This document shows, one piece after another, positions 51,186 to 63,400 of a stretch of DNA of 64,000 nucleotides. The notes below the pieces were generated by a model. The model did no database searches, was not told the origin of the DNA, and saw nothing but the letters and a program-made list of their open reading frames with translations. The stretch spans positions 44,188,786-44,252,785 of the forward strand of contig NC_031773.1 in NCBI RefSeq assembly GCF_001522545.3, written 5' to 3'. This DNA is from Parus major (Eukaryota; Chordata; Aves; Passeriformes; Paridae). Both the position numbers and the translations under genes were made by a program. Position 1 is the first letter of the stretch. Each line of letters begins with the position of its first letter.

Positions 51186-53272
51186 CCCTCTAAGCTTGTT
51201 TAGCATAGTAGTCTGTGAGGACTGTGACTAGGTATGCAAGACACTGTTTTGCTGCAGGGTGAACCATCTGCATCTGAATGCCCCTTGTCCTGGTTAGTTG
51301 TGGGCTGGATATCAACACAAATAGCTCACAGGAAAAGTAACTATAAAATTAGATTTTTGCCTCTCTAGGACTATTACTTTAAAACATGTACCAAAAATAT
51401 TGTCTTGACGCTGTTAAACAAGAACTGTTCAGAGCTTAGAATGTGTAGATTATTATGATTGAGCTTATTGTGTATTTCATGTCCTGGAAGAATAATTTCT
51501 AAAACATATTGAGTGATATTTTTGACCTTTAAAGTGATATGAAAAAGATCAGTCAACTGTTTCCTGTTAATGAAGGTATGATGAGACCATCTGGACCTGA
51601 AGGGCCTGATTGAAAGGTCATGCAAGAGACCTATCAGGTAAAGATGTTTGGTTTGATGGGGGGTGGAGGAAGAGTTGTTAGTTTGGGTTGTTGGAGCTTT
51701 TTTACTTGGCAAGTAGCCAAGTAAATAAAGAGCCAGCTTCAGCTCTTCATAGTCAGAATGCTGTGGTTGTGGTATCTGTAGCTGAGATAACAACAACAGC
51801 TTCAAGCCCTTCCTTATTGGGAAAGAGAAGGTAATAGTAAAACTGGTAGTTTATGAAGAGTAGGTGTGTGGAAAGTGTACTGGATAGGTGAGACAGCAGC
51901 TGTGTATGCCCAGTGAAGGCAGAGAATCTATTCCATGTTTCCTGTGTGGCTGTACCTGACGTGCTGCATGGATGTCACCCAGAATACAGTTTCAATCCTT
52001 TGTGGACTTTTAAAAGGTGCTCATCTGCTAGCTGAGAGAAAGCTGTGGGCAGGGATGAGGAGACCAAAGTAATTCCCACCTAAAGTGAGAAGTCCTGCTA
52101 TGCTGCTTTGCACCTTCAGACTTTGAACAGGTGCATTTCCTTCACCAAGTAACATGGAAATTAGGGTCTGGGAGGAGAAGGGGGTGGAAGGGTTGAATAG
52201 TCCATAATCTTATAATTTATGACTGTTACTGTACATAGATTTGGAAATTCTAAGTCTGGCACTTACTAATTATGGTTAGAAGGTAGCAAATACTTTAAGT
52301 TGTGTGTATCAGTATCTTTGAATTGCTGCTGCATAATTTCCATTGTTTATTTTGTCTGTCCTGTAGCTTTTGGTAAATATTGTCTCCAGGCCTTTAAGGT
52401 TAAAAAGTTCAGTAGGACTTGATTTTTCAAAAAGGAAATTCTACTGCAGGAAATGATTGTCTATGGTACAATATAAAGTACAAGGGAAATAAAGACCTAT
52501 CTATTTCACTGTATAAATCTGTTATTCTGTTGGTGTGATTTGGGCTCTCTTTACCCTGTTTTAACCTTGTTCAGAGAAATTGTAAATAAACCCTGACCTT
52601 TTTTGCATTTGGTGATGAAGCTGTACCTGTTTGGGTTTAAAATCATTGTGTATCCTGATGTAGATGCCATTTAACTTGGGATTTGAAAATAGTTTTCTGG
52701 TGACGTCCCATAGTTGTTGAAGAAGCTGTTGAATAATAAAACCAACATCTTTCTTATGCTTGTCTCTGGGACAGTGCTAGGACTAGTACACGTGCTGGTG
52801 AAGGTTGCTTGATTAAGCTGGTCTTTGGTTGTTCATTTCTATTCAGCAGAAATGCCAGAGGTAAGGGCTTCTTAGCTTCTTAAGTCTGAATTCTGGTTGC
52901 TTGCATATTCTGCTCTTCTTGCCAGCAAAAGATCGTGAAAGCTTTGTGCTGTCAAGAGATGATACTTGGAGAAGATGAACTTCTCCTATGATGTTTTTCT
53001 GTGGCCCTAGTACTGACAATGCTGTGTGGCATCCCCATGCTTATAATTCACTACAATACTTGTTTGAAGAGTTAGTTCCTAGGCAGTCGCAAACTGAGCC
53101 TGACAGATACCACTACCAAATTGCCATCTCTGATGTGAACAAATCTCTCTCAAGTGAGGTATGCAGATAGTCTTCCATCTTCTGTTTTCTAGAAAATAGC
53201 AATGACTAGAAATATTTCTTTTATGCTGCGAGCTCTGGATGGGATTAGAAGATTTTCAGATAAGGATTTATT

Positions 53273-53340
53273 GATTTGGGTATATTGTTGCAAAAATATT
53301 TACATAGATTTGGGTGTATTATTGAAAAAAATATTTACAT
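53273..53340. repeat. 34-bp tandem duplication
   Basis: Two adjacent 34-bp units, both starting GATTTGGGT and ending ATATTTACAT or similar, with only a few mismatches. It is a local duplication in intron 1. Confidence 0.85.
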
Positions 53341-55955
53341 TATGGGGAAAGTGGTCAGCTGCACCACCTTACTTTGGCAAATCCTGGATATTGCCACTAT
53401 TTCATTTTAAGTACTTTATCTCTGCACCACAGTAAGACAGATGCTTCTAAGCTAGCTCTTGATCAGTCTTGTGGTGTAGTGCAGTGGATAAGTAGTTGTG
53501 ATGCACAGGAAGTGTAGCGGTGCATTATACTGTAATAGCAGTGGTAATTAAAGCGAGTGTTGTTGCTGAAGTTAATGCTGTCATACCACAGCTGAGCTGT
53601 GAGAAATTCTTCAGTCCTGCCTCATGCTTCTAAGGATCATCTTGTGGTCCAGAGGATGGTTAAATGGCAGCATTCTACTTGTACAAGGGAAGTCATTTGC
53701 TCCTGCTCTAAGGAGAATAGGTGTTCAAAAGTAAAAGCTGTGACCTTGAAGAGCACAAAATGAACACATCTGGCCCAATTATTGTAGAACACAGATTACT
53801 TTCAACTTTCTTCGTCCCCTCCCTACTCTTTTTTTTTGCTGAAACTGGCTATTTTGATGATGTCTGTTTGTGACAGTAGTGCAGGAAAAAGTAAAATGGT
53901 ATTTTGAAGGAAAAAAAGGCACAAAGAAACCATGAGATGTGAATTTTCTTCTGTTAGAGTACCGTGGTACTCGTCAGTTGCAGTTAGATTTCTGATGGCT
54001 AAGATTTCTGTAAAGCATCCAGAATGCTGAGTAGGTTTTCTGGTGCATATTGTTGTAGTATCTTCCGTGGTTTCTAAGTGAACAAGGTAGATACAAGATA
54101 CATTACAACAGGTTTCCAGTTTCTCTAAAGTGTCTTTGAATATCAATTTCCTGTACCATGGTAGTTTTCTTCTGAAATATAGAATATCATCTTGGTTAAT
54201 CTGCTTGGTGATGTTGGAAAACACCAGAGCTGTCATTAGTCTAAACAGATCTCAACAAGAAAATTCAGCATTTTTTTCAGGACTTTTTCTGTTTGGACAG
54301 TTCAGTAGTGTAGAAAAAGTGCATTGAATATGAAATTTAAGTTAATGCGATATTTAAGTTGGCATAATGTTATGACCAACATGTTCAAGAGTGAACAAAA
54401 GTCTTGTGCAGCTGCAGGTTGATTGTTCCTTGTGTACTTTGTAAGGAGGCTCAATTGCTTCAAAAGCTAATTAGGAGTGGAATGACTGATGAAGTGAGTT
54501 GTAAATCTGTCTTTAGTCAAATCTGCCACTTTAATGCTCCTATACTTTCTTCAGACTGTTTGGAGTCTATGTCTTACAGTAAAGAAATGCCATGATCTCT
54601 TGGAGATTCTGTTGCTTTTCAGCAGCTGATTTTACGTTCATTGTACTGCAGTATCCAGGAGTCAGAGGAAAATTTGGAGTCAGATATATTTGGGAAACCC
54701 TCATACAGTCCCTGCTTAGCTTTAAAATACCAAGATACTTGAGGCAAGACCAAGTTTGCATGCAAAGAAATATTGAACTGGCATTAACAGATAGATACTC
54801 GTGGCTCATGTAAATCATCTTAAAGTGTTTTGTTGCTATCTTATAAAATGCAACAAGAAAAAGACCTGTTAATTCTTTGAGTGTTTATAGCATATTTATA
54901 TTGGGAATTTTAGTCTTTTGTCAGTACTAAAAAAAGCCACATTGGGCCTCTGGACAACTGAGTTGAGAAAAATGCTAAATGCAGAAATTGTTTCTGTTTA
55001 TATAATACAACTTTGAGATGCAAATATGACTTATTTCAAAGCACTATCAAGGTCTTTCTTAGTAAAGAACATGCAAATCCTCTGCTTTTTCTGTTTTACC
55101 TCTTCACTTTCACAATGCCTGTTGTAGTAATTAAATATTATGATCAAATATTTATTAAATATTATGATCACTCTGTTTGGATTGAGCAGAGACTGCTAGT
55201 TTAGGAGTAGCATCTCAGCAGATTATTGTGATAGCCATCTGTATGTAGTGATGGTGCATTGCCAAGTGTTCAAGTAGTGTTGTCAGAGTTGGGTTTAGAA
55301 TTTGTTAGAGCTACAAGTAGCAGAGATGTAAGCAAAAAAGCAGGATTTTGAAAATTTGTGTCTGTTTCTGATTTTTGCCTTTCCTGCACTCTACCTTGTA
55401 ACATCAAGTAATCTCAGAGAGTGACAGGACAAGTTGGAATAGGGGTTTTGGAAACTTGGTTGAAAGTATGTAGATACTAAAGAACTTCCTCCATATCATT
55501 AGAGGAAGAAATGTTGACCTACCAAGTAGAAAAATAGTGCAGAGACATGCCAATGTAACATAAATATTTGTAGTTTTCTGTAGTGATGGTGAAACAGCTA
55601 GAAGCTTACTTCTCCAATCACAGGAAAGCAATCCCCACCCACTGTATATTTGAACTTCAAATTAAAACACAAGACCAGAATGAGTGATTTTTTATTTTTT
55701 TTTTTTAACTGTAAGAGGAGACTTGTAATGCGTATTTCCTTCCTAAGTAGGAAATTTGTGCATGTTTTCATAGTAGGTGTAAATGTTTGTACTGTTTCAC
55801 ATAAGCTTTAGTAGTAATCATGGGGGAGAATAGGATGAATTTCTTCTGGGTTTATATGTTTATTACTCATATGTCTTTCTGTTCCTTTAAAAGAAAAAGA
55901 TGTGCTCAGGATAACTGAAAACATCCTGTCTCTCATTTCTCCCTCCTGCTCTCAG

Positions 55956-56082
55956 AAAGCTACAAAGAAAACTGACAAACCCAGACCAGAGGAGAAGGAT
56001 GACCTAGATGTAACAGAGATGAGTAATGAAGACCTCCAAGAACAACTTATGAAGTATGGAGTAAATCCTGGCCCAATTGTAG
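55956..56082 (+). CDS. TMPO: TMPO (LAP2) coding exon 2: first part of the LEM domain
   Basis: Encodes residues 82-123 plus one base of codon 124. It follows a long pyrimidine tract and CTCTCAG acceptor and ends at GTAG|GTAGGT. It reads KATKKTDK, an acidic stretch, then DLDVTEMSNEDLQEQLMKYG and VNPGPIV. This is the first helix and the start of the long second helix of the LEM domain (about residues 97-141), which binds barrier-to-autointegration factor BANF1 at the nuclear envelope. The GVNPGPIV turn is a LEM hallmark and is intact. Compared with human it lacks the short SRAAVG segment before KATKK, which belongs to the end of exon 1. Confidence 0.97.
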
Positions 56083-57344
56083 GTAGGTCAATTGAACTAG
56101 TAGATACTAATCTTGTAACTCAGTAAAACTGAATTTTATTTCTCATTAAACCTCACTTGTGAAGTTTCCCTGATATAGTTACTTTTTAGTACCAGTACTG
56201 TTGCAATCCTACTTTTCACCTAGGATATTTTCATTGAACTGTTTACATTAAGAAGTCTTGAAGCATTGTAGGTGGGCAAGTCTGCAGTTTGCCTCTTGTG
56301 TTCTAGGCCAGCAGGAGATATTCCAACTTGTGTTCTGAAGCTGTGTAACTGTTAGTTAAAGTTCAGTACTGTTAGGTCTGTTAGTTAGGTCTTCAGATAC
56401 GGAGGTTTAAATCTGGGCTCACTTAAATAGGAAAGACATCTTACATAATAGCCTAATAGTATTGAGAGCAGAATGAGAACAGGGAACTTCCCTTTCCCTA
56501 GAGCATTTCCTAATCACTGCATTGTGCAGTAATGTTTTCCTTTGCCAATGTTTTTTTCTAGCCTAGCATTCTGTCCTGTGTGCTGGCCTGTGGAGTAGTC
56601 CTGACCCCAGCCTAATCTCCTGCCTTGAGCACTCAGATATCTGTGATGTGGGATCAAAGCACCTTGCCTTTCAGATTGTGCACTATCCTAATAGCAAGGG
56701 AATTTGATTTTGCAACTCTTCAAAAAAGATTGTTGTCTGTAGTGTGCAGAGCCTTCTGTGGAATGTTCTTGAAATCCTAGGTGGATGGAAGTGTCTGTGA
56801 CTAAGCCTGCAGTCCTGTGTATATTCAAAGCCTTATCTGTAATATTTTCAGTTAGCTGATTTTGCATGCCTTGCCATTCATCCTGTGCCTCTTGGATAGT
56901 ACTCAAGTATGAAAAACTCAAGAACCTATGTAGTCCACTGGAAAGGCATTTACATTTGGTCCAATTTATTGCCTTTAATTCTTACAGGGTATGGACTCTT
57001 TCTTTAGAGGCTGCCATTTCTTTTAAGTGGTGGTTTCCTCTTATCAGAAAACTTCAAAAGCTAGGATCTTTTTTTTGTGCAGCTAACAGCTCAAGCAGCA
57101 TTCACCTCTACAGATTTTTGCCAACAAAGTCCAGATGTGGAAGTATGTGCTAGATTTAAAATGTTTTAAGTAGCTGTCCTCTTAGATCGAGCAAGCCAAC
57201 TTGATGGCTATGTGGTATCAAGCAGAAAGGTCTGTTGTTGCTGCTTGCTTGCACCACCTCTGATGCTTAATGGGCTGAATTTGCCAACAAGGCAAAGGCA
57301 GTAATTCCAGGGTAAGGGAGTTAGGAGAATAATAGTGCAATCTG

Positions 57345-57775
57345 CATGGAAATTGTTGCCCTTGTGTTGCCTTTTTCCCAGCCTGGAAATGAAACTGGAG
57401 ATAATTTTAGTAAGGAGGTAATATAAAAGGGGATCTTTATTTGAAGGCCTCCAGGAGCAGTTGTGGTGTCCACAAAAGCTCACCCCCACCCTCAGGGGTG
57501 AGTACAATAGGTTTTAGGAAATTACCATCATTGATTAAAAAGTACTGATTAGGAGGACAAGTGGTGATGCAATTCTCCCTGCCAGGTCAAGTCCCTGCTC
57601 TGGAGACCCCACTTCTGCACTAGTTGTAATTCAGCCAGGAGAATGCATCTTGATGAGTTGTTCTCAGCCTTGGTTCCCAGGAAGAACCAAGATAGTACAA
57701 ATTATACCTCCTGTGGCTTGGAGCTCTGGGATTTGTTTTGCCTTTCTGCTTAAGGAAAGGCCATGGAAAAGTACT
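57345..57775 (-). mobile_element. Possible LTR-derived element in TMPO intron 2
   Basis: On the minus strand a polyadenylation signal AATAAA (57436-57441) is followed by a TTTATATTACCTCC stretch, and upstream of it lies about 300 bp of moderately GC-rich sequence unlike the surrounding intron. The block reads like a repeat I associate with songbird LTRs, but I cannot name the family and the ends are uncertain. There is no coding capacity. Confidence 0.35.
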
Positions 57776-58085
57776 GGGAAAGCAAATCACTAATACAATA
57801 GACTACAGAGCTACACATATATGTGTGAAGAATAGAGAGAACATATAAAAGAAAAAAAAGGCAATAAAATGGCATCACTTGTAATATCAAACTCACTAAA
57901 TTTTTTTGGTGAGGGAATAGCAACTTGTATATTGCAGCATACAAAGCAAAAGATCTAAGAAGCTGGCAAATTCCCTTTCCATAGATTTCCTTTCTATAAC
58001 TTTCAGTGTATGAAGAAGTGTAAGTTTATCTAAGAATTCTCTTAAACTGACAAGTTAAAGCCTTAGAGCCAGAGTTGTGTGCCTT

Positions 58086-58117
58086 GGGGGGTGTGTGTAT
58101 ATATATATAGAGAGAGA
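58086..58117. repeat. Compound (TG)n(TA)n(GA)n microsatellite
   Basis: GT, then TA, then GA dinucleotide runs follow one another directly within intron 2. Confidence 0.85.
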
Positions 58118-58262
58118 CAGACTCTGGGTCATACAAACTGATTAAAAATAAACAACACATTATGTTCAGAAATTCCCAAAGAATATGTAACAGCCAAGTT
58201 CTATCAGTCAAGTCAGGAAAGATTAAAACTGTTTCTTTAGCATGTATCCTTCTTTGTTCTAG

Positions 58263-58418
58263 CTACTACTAGGAAACTTTATGAGAAAAAGCTTTTGAAA
58301 CTGATGGAACAAGGTCCTGACCTGAAGGGACCCGTGCCTCTCCCAGCGATTTCAGCTACTGAGAACACCAAACAGAATGGAAACAATGATTCTGACCAGT
58401 ACAGTGACAATGAAGAAG
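58263..58418 (+). CDS. TMPO: TMPO (LAP2) coding exon 3: end of LEM domain and linker
   Basis: 156 bp; completes codon 124 and encodes through residue 175 plus one base. It begins TTRKLYEKKLLKLMEQG, the second LEM helix, whose basic face is conserved. A Pro-rich linker follows (PVPLPAIS) and then the acidic Ser-rich NGNNDSDQYSDNEE. The acceptor is TTGTTCTAG and the donor AAG|GTAAGA. Codon 124 becomes Ala where human has Gly, because the first base of the exon differs. In mammals this is the last exon shared by all LAP2 isoforms. The following intron has no alpha-type exon here. Confidence 0.97.
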
Positions 58419-60384
58419 GTAAGACTTGAGTGGAACTTGCATGGGAATGATTCAAGTTATACATGAATGATATTTGCCATAGAGATAACCTAAAGAGGGT
58501 ATGATCTTGTGTTGGCTTCGGTGCTTGGCACCACTGGACAGTGGTCTCAAACTGACTGATGCCATCAGTTTATTATCCTGTAGTAAAAACTCTCTACCTT
58601 CTCTGTGTGCACCCTCACAGACAGCTCCTCGCAGCACTTACTCCTTCTCTCCTTCCCTCTTCCAGACCAGCTAACTCCTTCCTGTCCCTTACTTGGCTGC
58701 CTGACCCTTCCTCCTCCTCACAGCAATGCCAGCAAAAGTCTCTCTTCTCCCTCCCTGTGCTCTCTGCTCCTAACTCTTTGTCTTTCTTTTTCAGATGCAT
58801 AACGCCTACATTCCCTTTTACTCTTTTGTGATTGGTCACATCAGCATTCCATGCTTCTTCTCCTTCAGTTCCATTCACCTGTCTTACACAGCTGCACCCC
58901 ATTAGGAATGAGGCTCGGCTGCAGCCCCATTCTTAATCTTCCCCAATCTGTTCTCCTACAGTCTTGCTGTTGGGTGAGGCAGTAAGATACTGTTGCAGGC
59001 CATGTCAGTCATGTGCTTGATCATGCAGTACCAGCACAGTGATCCAGGTGCCTGTTCTGGGAAAGGAAACCTTTTGCTGCTGAACTGTCTTTAATCCATT
59101 CTCCCCAGACTGGAGCCTGTAAATCCAGTAGACAGAATCACATATTGGGTGTTTCAATGTTCTTTGCACGTCATACTTAAGTATCAGTCCAATTTTGTCT
59201 TGTGGTGCTCACAGTAGTTATTTACTATGGGATATTGAATGAATGTTTGTTTATAAAACTTTTGTTCTTTTCTGTTTACTATCTAACACTTGTGATTCAA
59301 CCCCTTTTATGCACTGTTCCTTATGGACTTAGTTGGGGGCAGGTTGATTGGTTGGTCCTGGGTGTGTTTTTTGTGGTTTTAACATCAAGTTTGTATCAAG
59401 AAAGTGTAGTGGTGGGGGAAGTGGAACTGAAAACACACCATTGTGCAATTTACAAGTAACAAAAACAGCATAGGTTTTAAAGAATTACTCGAATGGATTG
59501 TTAGAAGATGCTTATTTAGTGTGGTGTGGTTTTGGGAGTGGGTTTTCTTTTTGCAGGAATTTTCATGAACATAGGATAGAAAGGGTTGAAATACACCTAG
59601 CAATTGCATATTTGGGCTTGTTTTTCAGCTTTTATCTCTTGCATTTTTCAGGGGGAGAAGATGTTAGAGATTGATTTATTAATGTTTGTGACAGCCAAGA
59701 GCCGAGTCACAACTGACAGCTAACTTCTTATAATTTCATACGCTTCATATAATTACTGAACTGTTCACACCCTGGGGTAAAATCTCAAACCCAAATATTC
59801 CCCTTCTCCCCTACCAAAAACAAGTTTCTTTTTATAAGTAGGTCTTAAATATGTCAGTGTAATGCTATTAGAATTTTAGAAAAGCAGTGGAAATAATGCA
59901 TCTTCTTATTAGTGAGATGAGTGCTAACCACTCTCCCTTTCTACTGTGTCAAAAGTGGGGTTTTATATAAAAGGACACAAATTAGAGGAAACTAAGCAAC
60001 AACTTCAAACAACATTGACAAGCTTCAGTACCTTTACTGCAATAAATAGCAGAATGGTACTTCAGTTAAAAGAATTTCAATTTGATACCAATTTCTAAAT
60101 GGAACTGCTGGATTGGTCAAGGCTTATCTGAAATGTAGGAGTTTTAGCACAAAATGTAAACACATGGGTCAATGCTTCAAAATAGTTTTAAGATTATTCT
60201 TCAAAAACCTTTGCTCTTATACATTAATAGAGAAATATACCTATTTCACAACTTTTTATGGAAACGGCATCTCATAAGAGTTATGTTGCCTCTTGAAATG
60301 AATTTTTATTAAAATACATTTGATTTCAACTAACACAACAGCCAGCAGTATTATAGAAACCAGTTTTATTAAAACTGTTTGCAG
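58419..60384. other. TMPO: TMPO intron 3 (no LAP2-alpha exon)
   Basis: 1966 bp, GT-AG, phase 1. In mammals the large LAP2-alpha exon (roughly 500 codons) lies at this point. Here the longest + strand frames are only about 90 codons, so that exon is absent. A long pyrimidine-rich tract (58585-58790) ends in a strong acceptor TTTTTCAG at 58794, discussed under findings. The 58.56-59.13 kb stretch is more GC-rich than its surroundings and may be repeat-derived, but I cannot identify it. Confidence 0.8.
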
Positions 60385-60485
60385 ATCCGAAGACTGAGCT
60401 GAGGCTTGAGAAGAGAGAACCTCTGAAAGCCAGGACGAAGACGACAGTAGCACTCAAACAAAAAAGAGTTGTTGAACACAACCAG
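60385..60485 (+). CDS. TMPO: TMPO (LAP2) coding exon 4: membrane-isoform segment
   Basis: 101 bp; completes codon 176 (Asp) and runs to residue 209 in phase 0. It reads DPKTELRLEKREPLKAR, a Thr/Lys-rich stretch, then LKQKRVVEHNQ. This matches the exon that follows the shared region in mammalian LAP2 beta and gamma, the membrane-anchored forms. It is strongly basic. The acceptor is GTTTGCAG and the donor CAG|GTATGT. It shows that the shared exons splice directly into the membrane-isoform part. Confidence 0.96.
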
Positions 60486-63400
60486 GTATGTTTATCATAG
60501 TGGCATGGGGAACAGATACTAACTGCAGGTGATGTGCTCACTAAAACACCTTGCTGCTTTTAACATCACATGACTAAGTGAGCTATGCTGTTTTTTAAAG
60601 TTCTTTTAGAAAGCCTATTCTAATATAGCATGAAAAATCTTGTGAATTAACTATAGTGGCTGTTTTTAGCATGTCTGATAATGTTCAAAGTTACGATCTG
60701 CTTTTTGTCTGACTTGCTGTAGCACCTCCTAGAGAAGAGCAGGCAACCTTAACATGTTTAGTTTTGGAAATCTGACAGATTTTTAATCCATATGGGCTGA
60801 TGGCTTTCTGTTGAATGTTTGTAATCAACTCAATTCTATAAAAGTAGTGGTTTCTCAAAAAAAAGTTTGGAAAAAGGGATGTGTGGGATTTTTTGGGTTT
60901 TTTTTAAGAAGTGTTTTTAAATACATAGATATAATGTGGTTAGCTAGCTATAGACATAGGTATGCATTTTAAATGCATCTGTTTAATGACTTATTTAAAT
61001 ATAATATGTATTTGGGTATATGCCTATATGTATAGGTGTGTGTATATGTGTACATGCATACATTTTCTCTCTATGTAATTTTTTTTCTTCAACTGTGTTT
61101 GTAGCAGCAGTATTAGATTAGACATGAATTTGTTGAAAAACTTCTCCTTGTGAAGAAAAAGGATAAATAACAAGTGTAGATCTCCCTGCGTGTACCACCT
61201 GTCCTTTATAAATAAATATTAGTTCTGCTGTCTTAATGCAAGAGGTTTTTTACAGAAGCACCTCTGATTTTCAAGCTGCTGAATATAGGGCTCAGTAGTT
61301 GATGGCTGATCTGTCATTCTGATGTGAAAGCATCACTAAATACCCTGTTCCTTAGCTTAGGATATTTAGAGTCTTTACAGTACTCGTCTGACCAGTAAGT
61401 AGTGGAGTTATGCTACAGTAAAGGACTTGTAATGAAACATACAATGACTCAGAATCTAACTTGTTAATTGCTTGGTGTATTTTTGCAGATCACAATGACT
61501 TTTCTCAGTACTTTGTTAAATGCCTGATGCTTGCTACTTAGTGTATGTATGTGTATGTATAAACATGCTTTACCTACAGACAGCTCTTAAAGCAGGTTAA
61601 ATGCTGCTATATGACTTTGAGTAATAAACACAGTTATGGAGATCTATAACTAGTTTGCTTATTTTAAGTGGGACTTTTAGGGTACAAGCTGAACAGATTT
61701 TACTTCAAAAATGAAATGCACACATAGCCCAATGCACCAAGTATTCTTTAATTTGTTTGGGGAACTTCTGCTTGTAATGGTCTTTATAATGAGCATTTTA
61801 AGAATTACTTTTTTTTGAAATGGTTATTCTGCCAGAAATCCCTGCCAGCTTCAGTGTAATAAAGATATTTAATTCTTCTGTCAACAAACAAAACTTATTG
61901 TCTTCAGAAACTCATAGAATAAGAGATTTAGTGAGGTATTTTTGTGGCATTTTAAGTGATTTGTTTACTCAATTTTTTGTCATCCAGTTTCACTATATTA
62001 GTATCAGGTCATTATTGTTTTGCCTTGCAGTCTTACATGTGCAGTACAGATGCAATATTTTGAAACTTGCATATTTTAATTACCAGAAGTTAATCAAAGG
62101 AATAATCAAAAAATTACCTCATTTCAAAATCACCGAATTCTTCAGAAACTCTCTTCAGTTTGTTAAACCTTTCACCTTTGAACATCTGATTGTTTCTTGA
62201 GTTTTTTGGGTTTTTTTAAATACAGAAAACAGGCAAAACCATATAAAAAACCCAAAACAAACAGCCCCACCCACCCCCCAGGAAAATATTGCAGCTGCTT
62301 GAGGCCAAGAACAACTTCATGCTTTTGGCTAGCAAATGTGTGTAGTCATGTCTTTTTACTGAGAACAAAACCAGAACATGGAGACGATTTTTTTTCTTTC
62401 CTTCCCTTCTTCCTGTAGAATTGCATTGTAGGTTTTCAGCTAATGTGTCAAGGGACTATGCTCATTCTGCAGAACTATTTCAACTGTTGAGGAATGTGTG
62501 GCATTGATTCAGAGTGTGTGGCTGAAGAGTGGTGAGGCTGAGCTGATGGGCAGTGTGGTGTGAGCAGACTTGCTAGTTACTTCTGGGTCCTGTGTAGCAC
62601 TGGTTTTAGACCAGATGTACATAGCTGACAAGACTGTCATTTGGCATGGCTGGATGTAGCTGCTCTCTTAAGAAGAGAATGCAAATAGATAGACAGTTAT
62701 TAGGCAGACTGCTGCAAAAGAAATTGGGTGGGGAGGTTGAGCAGGCATGTGGGTCTTACCAGTCAGTTAGTGGTGGAGCACCGGATGAATTTGAGCTCAG
62801 CTACTTGTGTTTAATTACCTCCTCATAGTGAAAAGTTGGCAGAAAACCCTAATTTAAATACCCCCTTCTAATCCATTAGGTGAATCTAGAGTAGGAGTTC
62901 AAAACTCAGCCTGACAGTAAATGGCGTTGGACAGAAGGAGGCAGGCTAAACAATGTAAATGTTGAAGAGCAGTGTAGAACTAGTCTCTTTCCTGAAACTT
63001 TGTACAGTGACATTCTGCATGTGCTGTGTTCCCCTACTCCTCCCTGTATTTTTTTTTGACTACCTGTATAGTAACTTGGTAAGTGGTAGCTGAGGTAAAG
63101 TCATAATCTGTAGCTCCACTGCTCATGAGTTATTTGACAGTTAGAAGCACATGCTGAGCACTGCTTGTGTACCACACCGTTGTGGTTTCTCTGGTTACCT
63201 ACAGCGTGTTGGTGTACCTAACATGGGTGTTACATTTTGATAGGGTTAGAGGCCTGCTCCATTGACAGTGGGGGTAATTATAACTGTAGACAATATTTTT
63301 TATTTCTTCTTTTCTGTCTGTTGAATGTGTTCTACTGAAGTCTGGATGGGTTTTATGCAGTAGATTCTGGTTTTTCCTTGACTTTTCATGCAAGAAAAAG

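Larger units (their letters stand above)
48416..55955. other. TMPO: TMPO intron 1
   Basis: 7540 bp, GT-AG, phase 0. It contains a second CpG island near 50.53-50.73 kb (listed separately), a T(21) run at 51165-51185 and a 34-bp tandem duplication at 53273-53340. No other gene is evident. Open frames such as those near 51.4-51.8 and 53.8-54.2 kb on the minus strand have no recognisable content. Confidence 0.85.
56083..58262. other. TMPO: TMPO intron 2
   Basis: 2180 bp, GT-AG, phase 1. It contains a probable LTR-derived block around 57.35-57.78 kb and a TG/TA/GA simple repeat at about 58086-58117. No coding exon is evident. Confidence 0.8.

Noticed and set aside
51374..51805. A 143-codon minus-strand frame in TMPO intron 1
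   Set aside because: Low-complexity and unlike any protein I know; best explained as chance.
53823..54236. A 137-codon minus-strand frame in TMPO intron 1
   Set aside because: No recognisable domain and no splice signals in a fitting phase; best explained as chance.
61820..62200. A 126-codon frame in TMPO intron 4
   Set aside because: It has no LAP2-like content, starts at a non-ATG codon and lacks a matching acceptor-donor pair. The next LAP2 exon should be Ser/Thr-rich.
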